This document shows, one piece after another, positions 1-12,800 of a stretch of 64,000 nt of DNA. The position numbers and the translations under genes were made by a program. The notes under the pieces are model-generated. The model saw only the letters and a list, made by a program, of their open reading frames with translations. It was not told the DNA's origin and did not search any database. Location: contig VFFE01007504.1 of the NCBI GenBank assembly GCA_008921705.1, positions 1,485,894 to 1,549,893 on the forward strand, read 5' to 3'. The stretch is from Burhinus oedicnemus. Lineage: Eukaryota > Chordata > Aves > Charadriiformes > Burhinidae. The stretch's first letter is position 1; each line of letters starts with the position of its first letter.

Positions 1-680
1 AGGAGAATGTGTTGCACACCGGGACGGTGGTGTGCTGGGCATTGTACAGCCCAGCCCCTACACCACGGTTTTTCTAAAACAGGAGTGTAGATGGTGCGAG
101 GAGACCCTCCTGGGTAGCACAATAAGCTACAATGAGCAGAGCAACAAGCCAGTGCTATCGTGATCAACAGGGGGTTGGAGTATGTATGGGGGCTGCCAAG
201 GGGAACTCCCCGAAAGGGAGATGAAAGCGGAGGACTCCAACAAGTGGACATAGAGGGGGCTGGTGCCTAGAGCAGCCTCAGGTCGAGACTGAGTGACACT
301 AGGAAGGAAGGAGGGAGCGAGCTCATGAAGTGCTCTTACGCGTGCACATGCACAAAATCAGACTGCTTATATATAATGAGAAAAAGATATTATCCTCCTG
401 AAGAGATTCAACAGAAGGAAATGTGGTGAAGTAACTTAGGAGAAAGACAGAAAGAGCCAGGGCTGATGGCTGAGGGAGGAAATCTCCGTTCAAGTCACTA
501 TCCTGTGTAACACATGGCAAATGCCATTGCATGCTTACCTCTCCCCATACTCTGGGCCTGGAGGATGGGTGCAAGGTCCATGACTGTGTGCAGCACAGAT
601 GTTCTCATTAACATTATTGTGTGCCTCTCTATAGAATTATAAGGTACCTGCTGATTTTCTTCTTTGGGATTCTCCCCTAG

Positions 681-841
681 GCCATGTTTGAGCTGGTTAC
701 CTCCGAAGCCTCATATTACAAGAGTCTAAATCTGCTGGTGTCTCATTTCATGGAGAACGAACGTATGAAAAAGATCTTACACCAGTCTGAGGCGCACATC
801 CTCTTCTCCAATGTTCTGGATGTCATGGCTGTTAGTGAGCG
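681..841 (+). CDS. NGEF: NGEF exon, start of DH domain
   Basis: Acceptor tctcccctag, donor gtaaga. Encodes [15 protein letters not shown] and onward to VMAVSER, the first conserved DH helix, where Rho GEFs carry E-L-x-T/S-E-x-x-Y. It ends two bases into an Arg codon. The previous exon is outside the window. Confidence 0.93.
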
Positions 842-3800
842 GTAAGACAACTGCTGCTGGATTTTTGTCCAGCTGAATTGCGTGGCTTTAGCTAACCTCA
901 TTTATAGAGGGATGGAGGAGCTGACTAGGGGCAGTCTGCTACCCACTGTCTTTTCAAAGAGCCTGTGGACACATTCATTGCTTTAAACCCCAAGGGCTTC
1001 TTCTGGGAGCTACCTGGGACAGACAGGTCACAATTAATATGAGCGCTGGGTTTCTCATCTAGCTTCCTGTTGGACCTTGAGCAGCGGGTGGAGGAGAATA
1101 TTGTGATCTCGGATGTGTGCGATATTGTCTACCAGCATACAGTTAATCACTTCTCTGTGTACATCACCTACGTCTCCAACCAGACCTACCAGGAGAGAGC
1201 TTACAAGCAGCTTCTGTGAGTTCCAGTGCTTGATGCTAAATTATTTTGCAAAACTGTATAGGCCACAGACGTAGCTGTAATTTTGATATTTATGAGAAAG
1301 GGCTGGATAGCACAGAAACAGGATTTCCCACTTCACCTATTTTTCACTGCACCTCTAAAAAGAAAACACAATTAAAAGGCTTTATAGTAAGGGTGGTGTG
1401 TTATAGTATGCAAGTAACATACCAAGTAAATTCAGAGCCAGCAGTTCCCAAATGTGGGAAATATTTATAGTGCACACGGGGGACACACACTTGTGAAATG
1501 TATGTATTTTTAAACTGCAAGTAGAGGCAAGAGATTGAAAGGCCAAGAATATAATACAGCTCTTTGATGACAAGAACAGCCGCTGCTTTTCCTGAGCTTC
1601 TCAGCAAGGCATTTGACCTACCCAAAGTTGAGAAATATTTTTTTTTTTCAGAACAACAAAATTTCCTTAAAAGGAAAAAAAAGCCATTTTCTTCACATTC
1701 TGGTGTTACACACAGATGTTACCTAGGCCTCAGGATATAATCCAAGATATTTTTACAGTATTTTTCAAGTTTAGCAACTCTTTTGGCCCAGTAGGAATAC
1801 TCTTATGCCAGCTCAAAACAAAGAGTGCCCAACAAGCTTGTCTTTGAGCAGGAGAATTAATTTAAAATGGTCCTGGAGTCTTTGCATATGCTGTACTGTA
1901 TTTCCTCCCCATAGCAGCAGCTGGTTCAGGGGAGTGTAACAAGCCCTAATCCTTTCCTTTCTCTGCACTCCAGCTTTTGAGGCAAACAAACACTTCAAGG
2001 TGCTGCTGTTGAGCTTGCCCAACTGTTCTCTCCAAAAGGAGGGTACCGCAGGGTTTCTTTCAGTCAGAGGCGAGCAGTATAGCTGCTGAATATAAACAGT
2101 TTGCCTAGAGCCGTTAGCTAAACACTCAGAAGCAAAGCAGCAATAGGCTGGATTACTTCAGCTTGAAAAGGACCTGCTGTAGATAGAGGTATTCTTAGAT
2201 ATTAATTTAGAGGGCAGCATTTGTTTTGTCTGCTGGAGAACCTAAAGCAAATTGACAAGAATAGACTCCCTTCCACGGGCTCCTAGTTAGCACAAGAATT
2301 TTGCAGCACTTGGCTGAACTCGAAGCTGTGTCACAGTTCCCCCTATTTGGCTGTTCCTCAGACACATGCAGGTCCATTCTGCTGTGGCTCTGGTGAGTCA
2401 CACCCATCACACAAGTACCTGCTGCAGCAGAGAGAAACACTTATAAGGGCTTCTCTTGGATCGTTGCAAGTCGCACACAATAAAGACAGGTTTTGCATAG
2501 TTAGCAATGTTTTCTCATCCATGCTGTTTCTGCTAGCCAGAACTCCAGCAGCATAAGTCTTTCTCAGGGCCCCACAGTTGCCAAGAGGCATTGTCTTTGA
2601 CTATGGCAGCTGGGGCTTTTGAGGCTGCTCTGTGCAGCTGTGTCCATGGCTCAGCAATGCCCTCATCTGCTGCAAACACCATCAGGGAAGGCCCAGGCAT
2701 GGCCCATGCCCTTCTCAGACTACATAACAATTTCCATCCTCTGGCTAAGCAGGCAGGAGTAGCCAAGCTTGAGCTGCTTTGTGGCTTGTCTTGTTCTTAT
2801 GACTGTGTGAATTTCACCTTGTCACAGAGTTCCAACTGTGTAAAAATATATAATTATGCCTCTGACTCATCTACTTGGACACACACCCCATTCACACACA
2901 CCTACGCACACAGCGTATGCTGCTGAGCTAGATGTGCTAACACATGTGAACACTACCATGGCTTGCACATTAAAAGTCTATTTTTTCCCTCCCCCAACAC
3001 TATAAATAGTTCTAGATTTAAACTAAAATACACCTAGAAGCATTCAGTCCCCTCCTCCCCTCTTTTCTCTTATTGGGAGAGGCCAGGCAGATGCCATCTC
3101 TGGCAGCAAGCTGCTTTTGGGTCACCAGCCACATACTAGAGTCACAGGCAGGGTAGCACTCAAAGCCCTCATGTTCTCTCTGTCTCCTCTCAGCCAGGAC
3201 AAGCCAGCTTTCCGTGAATTGATCTCACAGCTGGAGCTGGATCCCAAGTGCAAAGGCCTGTCCTTTTCTTCCTTCCTGATTCTGCCATTTCAAAGGATCA
3301 CTCGGCTCAAGCTGCTGGTGCAGGTAGAGTTTTGCTCTTCTGTCTCTCTCGAAGGCCTTCTGGATCACTCCTGGAATTTTCCTTTCCAGCAGTTGTGAAT
3401 GAGGCTTAGATACAGCCATGGTCAAGACTCAAGGTGGATGAAGCCTTTCCACAGAATCAAACATTCTCAACAACTATAGAAAAAAGATTTCAGTCACTCA
3501 GAAACCATCCCCAAATTAGCGTTGAATTTGCCAGATAGCTTTTCCTTAGCAAATGAGTCAAGGAGGAGCTTTGTCAAGCTGCTAGAAGGGGTAGCAACAG
3601 TCCATCAACTCAGCTGCCTGATGATTAGGATGCTGACATGCAGATGAACAGTGCAGAAGAGCTGCAGAACATGGAAATGCTCCATGTGTGATACTCTGCA
3701 TCGTGGTGGCTTGGACCAGGCTCTGTCAGCCATCTTTCCCCTGTGCTTTGCCAGCTTGTCTAAACACTGTGCTGGAGGACATGCTTCTAGGGATGAGGAA

Positions 3801-6800
3801 ACAGCTCAGTCCCAAATGGTCTTATCCCACTGGGATTACCAGTAGCACTGTCTGTTAGTGGCAGCTCTAGCTATTTTTATTTATTCATTTGTATTTATGA
3901 AATAGGAGTCTGCCTGCTATATTTCTTTTAGATACAAGGTCAGATAGGAGAAGGTTTTAATGAAAAAGAGGAGCTAAGAGGTGAGAGTCACTGTACTCTG
4001 TCACTTATCCTGTAATTAGGCTGATGGCCAGAAATAACTCTGAGGCTAGCAAAGACTTTTCTGTGCTGTCAGATTGAGATCAGAGTTAACACAGCCTTTC
4101 CTCCCCTGCAGAATATTTTGAAGAAAGTGGAAGAGAAGTCTGACAGGGAAACCACTGCCCTGGATGCACATAAAGAGCTGGAAACAGTAAGTTTGAATGA
4201 GCTAACTGAAGGTCATCAAGATTAAACCATCATGCTCAGTTCCCCCCTCCAGAAAAGGCCTACAAACTATATTCACTCCTGGAGCTGTCCCTTTGAATCC
4301 TGTCACTGTGTTTCAAGAGTAATTTTATTTTCTTAAGTCTTCCTTGCTCTCAAAGGTGGACTAATCTAGCAGCACTTAGATGTCAGTGATGAGGAATCCC
4401 TTGCTAACAACAGATGTGTATGTTTCCGCTGTAGGAAAGGGCAGACAGAATGTTTTCCCTTGGGGTCTTACGAATACAAACTGTTTTTGCAGATACCTGA
4501 AGGTGATGGATCCCACCGAGACATGTAATTAGCTGCAACAGGCAGTAGAGTACAGCTGTGTCAGGTTTCCTTCAGCACACTATTTCTTCTGACCTAGAAT
4601 AACAGTTTCTTAATGAAGTACTCAAGCCTGCTTTTAGGCCTCTTCCCTGAAGCTGGTAGGTAGGTGTGGTGTTCAGTTGTGCTAGTTACTACTGTGTACA
4701 AAGCACCAGGAAGGCATTGGGATGTTTTCCATCTGGGCTGTTCCTGACACGGTCAGACAGGGCGATCCCACCTCCTGGCTATGTATCTGAATGATCTGGA
4801 CGTAGCTGGCAGCTACATGGGCTGGGACAGAGTGTTTGAACCCGTCTCCATCAGAAGCTTGGAACATCTCGTGAATCCTGCTGTTCAATATAAGTATTTG
4901 AAGTTGAAAACTGCTAGAACATCAGTTTTGAGGATATGTTTGCAGCTTCTGACAGAAATACTAGAACAAAATGGACTCTTGGATTTGCCCTGAACTAGTC
5001 TAGGAGGTGTACACTTTGGAGATTGCTAGGGATAAAGACAGAGACCTTAGCAATGATGAATGTTCTGCATTAGTTAGTATTTGCAGAATCCATCACGATG
5101 TATCTGGTAGCCAATTGTTTTTCTATTGGTCAAAAGCCTGAGGAAAGCTGTTCCCTGTAGTATGCAGATGACTACAACTGCTGATGGGAAAATACTCTTT
5201 TTATATTCAGCTGTCAGCGACTCATGATCAATTTCATAACTCCCTCTGCATGGTTACTTATCTGAAAATGTTTAAGTTTAGATACCTATGTCCAGCTAGG
5301 TGCAAGCATCACAACAGAGACCATCTGGTGCTTATTTTCTTTACAGGTATACTATTTGATAGGTAGGAGCTGATCATGGTTTCAGTTGCTGATATTCTGG
5401 TGAATTTTGAGTAGTAGAAACAGCACAAAGCGCAGCTTGTTCTCCAACATAATTTTCCTATCTAGCCAGTTCTCAAGAGAGTTGCTCCTTATGAAACAGG
5501 CAATGGCATCTAGGTTAAGGTCCCTGTAATAGGGTAGTGCCTGCACATTGGTTGTGGTTTTTCAGTTATAAGTTTATACTCAAAACACAGTTGGGCTCTG
5601 TCTGATGAATGTCTCTTTCTCCGGGACATTTCATAGCCTTGGCATCTGGTGCTGCTTGGCAGAACCACAGCTTTTGCATCTTTGAAATGAGGATCTTTGG
5701 CTTCATTCTCTTTTTGAAGATGATACTGTGCATGTACCTAGTTTTAAGTGTTGAAGACAAGAAAGATGAGATACATGGTGTGTCAGGATCTGGCAAATGA
5801 GCTGTTCCATTTGCTGTACAACCAGGAATGTTGCTTAACACTGTCTGGTTCAGTAACAATACAGCCATTTAACATGTGCTCTCATAGTCAGTTTCCAGCT
5901 ATAACATCTTCTAGGTGTTTGGGGGGGTTTTGTTGTTTTTTCTTTCTTTTTTATTTTCTTTTTCATGCAAATACAGTACTGATAGAAGAGCTTGGCTTGG
6001 TCAATTCCTGTTATGGCAGGGCGCTTACCCTGTCATAGTCAGGTCTTTCTGTGCTGTCTGTCATCACTTACCTGCTTAAGGCCAATGGAGGCAAATATTT
6101 CTACTCTCTTTTTCCCAGGTGGTGAAAGCATGTAATGAAGGTGTCAGAAAGATGAGCCGAACAGAGCAGATGATCAGCATCCAGAAGAAATTGGAATTCA
6201 AGATCAAGGTATAAGCATAGGCTGATAACCTTTTACAGACAGCGAAGCAACAGCATCCAGGTGTTGTGCTCACATACATGGTAGTAGTAACCTAGTTGTA
6301 CTCCTTTTAGTGAGTGTTCAGTGATGTCCCACACTGTTCCCCTCCAAAGCCTTTGAAGAGGATGCTGCTGCAGGCACTGCATCCGTGCATGTGATCTCCG
6401 TGCACACATGCTGCAGAGGCCAGGGGCAGCACTGAGGCCAACATGTTGTGCGTATGCACAGATGTGATGCGCTGGCATCAAACCACCTGTGTGCAGTGGG
6501 TGGCTCCTGCTCCAGCACTCAGTTCTGGCTCTTCCCTCTCACCTTTCTTAAAAATGCAGGTCAGCTTTCAGCTATTATTTTACATTACAAATGACATTAA
6601 AGGAAAATGAAATCTACAAAACAAAACACTTCAAAGCTGAAAAATACCAAAATGAAGACTATCCCACCATTTTAATTCATCCCTGCATTTATGTACAGTC
6701 TCTAATTTTCTGCTGATGATCTATTTTGGCTTCACTCAGGGAATGACTGAAACAATCTTTAGGGGCGTCTGACCAGATCTCATTTAATATATGCCACAAA

Positions 6801-9800
6801 ACTCCAGTGCTGAGTATAACATTGCCAATTCTTTTTTGAGTGCTATGGAGACGCTTCTCAGATCTGTCTGCTTCACAGACTTTAAGGAGGATATTTAAAC
6901 TTCCCAGCAACCTTTCTATGTACTTGGACAAAAGAAGCAAAAAAATTTAGAGACCATTTATTTGGAAAGCCACACTGGGCCCCCAAGAATTTGATTTTCC
7001 AGAGCACTTTATCAGTGTGTCAGGGCTGGACCACAGTGCACAGGACAGCAGTAGATTGGAGTAGCCACAAGACTGCCTTCATCTCATGTAAAGCTGAGGC
7101 TCTACTGATGGGCAGGAGCTGGTTCATCCCTGGAGCAGGTCTGCCTTGGGTACTGATGCAGGCAAGGCTCCTCTGATGAAGTGTGGAAAGACAGACTGTG
7201 CCACCATGCACGTGACAGACACAGGGAGGGACTGAAGGTGGAAAGAGTAGCAGTTATGCAGATATTTTCCAATATTTCAGTCATTTGACTGGAAGCACAG
7301 TGTTCTTCTAATATAAGATGTGCTTTTTTCTGGGCTGCTTGTTTTTAACACAATGTGTGGTAAAGCTCTAGCAGAAGTGCTGTTTTGGCTGCATGGGCAG
7401 TATCTCCTCCTGGCTGGGATAGACCCAACCAGTGGGAACCCATTTAACCTGGGGTTTTTGGTAGCCAAAAGGCCAAATACCTGTTTTTGAAAGTCAGTCT
7501 CCCTGGCTAGAAAGGCTCAGCCCAGATGATGAGATATGGGATCCCCCAGAGACAGATCAGGCTGTGGAGGGTGTAGCCCTGGAGTTTAAATCCAGCACTT
7601 GGCATTCCACCATAATCATCCTTCAGTGTTTGTTCATTCTCGGGCTCCTGCCATGTCCCTGTCTGAGCTCTGTTACACTGTGCCAGGCTGCAGTGTAGAT
7701 GGCAGGGTACACTGCCCTGTCTGTCCAGCTCTGCTCCATCCTCTGCAATGCAAGTTGTGATGATGGAAGCTCACTATGCTTCCTTCTGTATCTGCAGTTG
7801 CTTTCAGCATCTTGACCACATACGCCCATGGGTTTTTGCTGCTCTCCTGATCTTTTCCATCTTTTCCTCATTTCTAGTCTGTGCCTATCATCTCTCACTC
7901 CCGCTGGCTGCTGAAACAGGGGGAATTGCAGCAAATGAATGGTCCAAAGACATCACGAACACTTCGCACCAAGAAACTCTTCAGAGAAATCTACTTGTTC
8001 CTTTTCAATGATCTGCTGGTAATCTGCCGGCAAATTCCTGGGTGAGTGTAAAATTCAGGTAGTACGCCAGGCACTTCATTAGTCCTATTTGCCCCTGGGT
8101 TTATCCAAGTGGTGATGCTGTGCCCCCATCCTGTCCCCCAGGCACAGGGAGGGCACCTTGGCCTGGCCTATACACCCCCCCTCCAGCCGTCACCTTGCCT
8201 TTGAGCACAGTTGACTCTTCATGGGTGGCACAGCTGTTTCCAGCTGAAAATTTATGGCAAACAGGACCTGAACAGATTCCAGGCCAGGTCTCCCAGCAGA
8301 GTAAGCAAGCATGTATCCACCAGTTTCTGCAGAGTGGCAGTGAGCTACATCCACTGGTGGGCTGACCCAGGAGGCCTGTCTTCCTGTCAAGAAGTGATTT
8401 TTGACTCATCTCTGCCTGAAGAACAGCTCACACTTGGTCAGTTAAACTTCTAAGAAAGCAGGCTAGAAAATTTGAGCAACAGGGAGGAGTATAAATACAG
8501 GCCTGAGTCTAGCGATTATATTTGACATGGTGTAACCTGCCTCAGGAGGAGGAGAGTGTCATCATGCTTAGGACTACGTCCTGTGCAACTAGACACTAGT
8601 GAAATACAGCAGCACAAACAGACGGGTCCCAGAGAACAGCACATTCTTTGTAGCATTAACTAGACTCACCGGTAGAGAGCATCTTGCTAGTCCAACGTTT
8701 CTAATAAACATGTCGCCACAGTGTCTGTATGCCTGGAAATATTTTGCTTCTGCGGCAGCTTGTTACCAGAAAACACAGAAGCATTTTACAAATAGGAATG
8801 AATTCAGCCTCACAGTCCCCTTTGAGGGAGCACTGTCTGTGTTTTGTACATGGGGAACTCAGACAGAGCAAGCAACTTGTTCTAGGCCGTGCAGGATGCC
8901 TGAGGCAGAGCAAGGAGAGGGTCTCATGCTTTGCAATGGGTTTTCATGGCCACCCGCTCATTCCTTCCCACAGCAGGGCATCTTTTATCCTCCTGCCATG
9001 CAGAGGTTCCTGGTCTGTGTCCCCAGTACAGTTCTGGGTGTCTGAAGCCAAAGCCTCGTGGGATAACTGCAGTTTCTCCCTAATCTTCTAACCTCTCCCA
9101 GGGACAAGTACCAAGTGTTTGACTCGGCTCCCCGGGGGCTTCTTCGCGTAGAGGAGTTGGAAGACCAGGGGCAGAGTCTGGCTAATGTCTTCATCTTGAG
9201 GCTACTGGAGAATGCAGATGACCGGGAGGCCAGCTACATGCTGAAGGCATCATCCCAGTGAGTACAACAGTCACCCTGCCAGTGCTCAGCACTACTCTCC
9301 CTACACCCATGCAAGGGCAGCACCCTGCCTGTGTGGGGGCCAGCTCTCTGGGCTTACCAGAGTCAGGCAGGCAGAGGTCTTACTGCTGCAGTTGGGCTGG
9401 CCCTACAAACCTCTCTGCCCAGCATCACTCTCCCAAGGCCACCTTCGGTCTCTGCTACTGAAAGGCACTAGTGAAACTAGGCATGTTTCTCTCCTGTATG
9501 GTGTATTTGTAGTGTCCAGGGTGGAAGATGGATGAGTACTTTGCATTCTGGGATACAGAGGTCAGAAAGCAGCAGCAGCACAGGAGTCTCACTGATGTAC
9601 AGTCCACAGCATATTCAGAAAGTAAAAGCAAGTAGGATGTATGCTGTGCACACTCCAGCAGCTCAGCTGGCTCACTCGCAAAGATCAAGGCCATGCCTGA
9701 TCAGCCCTGTGAAGCAAAGTGGCTCCTGCTTGTAGGTAAAGGTGGAGAAGAGGCCTCTTCCTCAGCACCTTCCACAGCCAGTGCCAATCTTGCTCAGTCC

Positions 9801-12800
9801 TCCTGCAGCTCAGGCCCTCCTTGTGTCCCTGGATACAGGTTTTTTTAGCTCACTGATTTTTCACTTCAGGCTCCAACAAGCTCAGACTGGGCAAATGATT
9901 CAGCTGCACTAACACAGACCTGATTGTTTTGGAGCTCGGGGCATGGCTTTCTCATTGACCCAAGCCTTACCAGGCCCACATTTTCTGGACACAGCGTCTG
10001 TGCTATCATAGGTGTATGTGTACGACCAGCTAAACAGCTACTAGAGATGATGTGCACCCCCAGCTTGATGTTACTTTGCTGTCAGTAGGCCAGTGTTCAA
10101 CATCCATATCCCTTAACAAAGACCAGCCCCAGCTTGCACCACATCCTGCTGCAGCCCCAGGGGCTGCACCCTGACTCTCCCCAGCACAGTGCCGCTCTGG
10201 CATCAGGAAGACAAGCCCCCGGCACAGCTAGCAACTGCACCTTCTCCCCAGACGTGTGACTGCAGCTTTGCTGTACTGAAAATAGAGATGTCAGTCATGT
10301 TATGCAGGGCAAACGCACATTTGACGTCTGTGAGACTGAGCTGTGCGGAGAACAATAAACCAGGCCAGGGTTTGCATCAGTTTAGGGGAGGCAATTGCAG
10401 TTCTGTGCTTCTGCAGCCTGTCCCATCTTCTAAATGGCCACAGTGAGTGTGTGATCCAGCACACAGCTTGCCAACAGGTCTTATGCACTGAGATGTGATG
10501 TAGCAACTGCCAAAGGCTGCTCTTCCAGAGCTGCAGGGATGATCAGGGCAGTACCAGGCACAAACTGGAAAAATTAGAGGAGATAAGGGGGTGCCAAACA
10601 GACTGGTGCATCTGTTCCACAGCTCTTGCAGCATTTCCCAGCTCTGAACCCATACAGCAATGATGACCTGCTTGGTGGCAGCTTGCAGCTAATGCCCAGG
10701 AGCTGGCAGTACATTTGGACACAGCTCGTCACAGGGGCAGGACTGGTGCACAGGTGGGCCCCTTGCAGGCTGAGAGGAGCTAGGGGCTGGAGGCGGCATC
10801 CAAAGAACCCTGCAAGGAGCTGTGTGCAAGGCCAGCCTGCAGCTAGGGCCACAAGCACGGTACGACCCTTGGTTTGATCTCTGTGTGTCAGCCCCTCAGT
10901 GCACAGGGCCCTCATCTTGCACATCTTCACGGCACGAGGGGCTGCACTTGACATGCAGCTGCAGGTGTTTCCACTGGTCCTTGGCATCACGCTTCAGCCC
11001 TGAAGCGCAAGGTATTCCCAGCCTTGCAGATCAGCCTGCCAGCACTCGTCTTTCATGTCTCCCTTTTACGCCTCTGTCCTCCCAGAAGACACTCTTTAGA
11101 TGTGCGTCAAGTTCAGGCTTTAAAACTACCATCTGAGAAGGTAGAAAGTTCTGGCTCCCTTGGGGCTAGGAGTACAGCTACTCCTCCAGGCAGGAGATGG
11201 AGCCTGTGAAGATGAACTGCCCCATTTCCAAGTGGGGCTGAGGGAAGCCTAAAGGTAGCTCCAGGCCTGGGGCTTCTCCAGCGCCTGTGAAATCTTCACC
11301 CTCGTGCTGCAGGCCCAGGTTTTGCATGACAGCATGCTGGATCTGGAAGCATGTTCACACAGGTCTGTTGTCTCATCTGCTGCCAAGCGAGCAGTACCCT
11401 TGGTGTGCCACAGTGTTCGTCTGCAAGTGAATTAATCAGCTCTGTCCTTTAAACATTCCTGCACAGCAGCTGTGGGAATAAATGGTTCCTCTAATTGCTT
11501 TTCTCCAGGAAGAACTGCTCCTGTTGACCCAGCTGAGCCAGGAGCTGCCTTTGCTGATTAGAGTTCAGGGGATGCCAGGCCCCCCACCCTGCTGCTGGCT
11601 GTCTGAAGCTGTGCTGCTCCCCAAAGGGGCATCCTGCTGGTTGTAGGGACAGACATTCTGGGGGCCCTGCAGCAAGCCAGGCCTATGCGGCAGGGCTCAG
11701 GACACTGTGGCACATGTGACATCCCAACTGGTGTGTGCAAGAGGGGGGCTCAGTATCACCAGTGAGTCCAGGACCCCAGGGGGGCAGGCAGGAAAGGGCT
11801 GTGAGAGGAGGAATTAGGAGCCCAGGGCTAGCTGGACAGGAGAGCTGGGGTCCCTACGACTGTCGCATGCTCATGACCTGGGTTTGTCTCCCCTATCCAG
11901 GAGCGAAATGAAGCGTTGGATGATTTCGCTGGCCCCAAACCGGAGAACCAAGTTCGTTTCGTTTACATCCAGACTTGTTGGTAAGAGACACAGCATGGGA
12001 CCCAGGAGCTCTTCACCCCTATCCCAGAGCACCTTCATTCCACCCTGATCTCAGTCCAGCCCCAGGCCTGGGGCCTCTGCCAAACCTTCTCCCTGGGCTC
12101 CCCTTGTGTTTCCACCATTGATACCCACTTATCTCTGGGCGTGGCCCTCACTTTGCTCCCCTCCAACCTGGGCTGGGCTGTACCAGCACTCTCCCTCCTG
12201 CCCAAGCTGCTCATGGGGTGGCACTGCGGTGGTCACATGCACCCAGCTCCCTTCCCCCCAGAGATGTTCCCTGGGTCCCTGGGCTGGGGCACCCCTTGGC
12301 CTCTGCGGGGTTTCTTACCAGACCAGAGCTTACGGTGCTATACTTGCCTGAGCTGCATCCCGGTCCATCCCTCAACTGTCACCCTGTTCCCTGGCAGACT
12401 GTCCACAGATCCAGTGTGTCCACCCATACGTGGCCCAGCAGCCAGATGAGCTGTCCTTAGAACTGGCTGACGTCCTCAACATCCTGGACAAGACAGATGA
12501 TGGTACGGGGGATGGGTTGGGGCTGGGCCAGGAGTCACTGTGTAAGGGTGGGCAACACTCTAGGCAGGTGGCTGTCGAGCAGACATGAGAGGTCCTCCTG
12601 CCAGGGAGAGACCCTGGCATTGGCATCACAGCTAAGAGTGCTACTGCCTCCTCCTAAAATTCAGCAAATCCAGGCTGCCCTGAGCTGCGGCAATGCTGGC
12701 ACAGTCACCCTGGCGCTGGCTGTGGGCCGTGGCAGGGCTGGCACAGCTACCCCAGATGTAACCTAGAGCTGTTCTTACCGTGATGGTGCTGCACAGCCGC

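Noticed and set aside
4386..4500. GTGATGA...CTGA spacing resembling C and D boxes of a snoRNA in an NGEF intron
   Set aside because: No terminal stem and no convincing C'/D' boxes or guide. The boxes alone occur by chance this often.
4781..4993. Plus-strand frame beginning [10 protein letters not shown], reminiscent of the LINE motif YINDLD
   Set aside because: No other reverse-transcriptase motif before or after it in any frame. The similarity is only a few residues.
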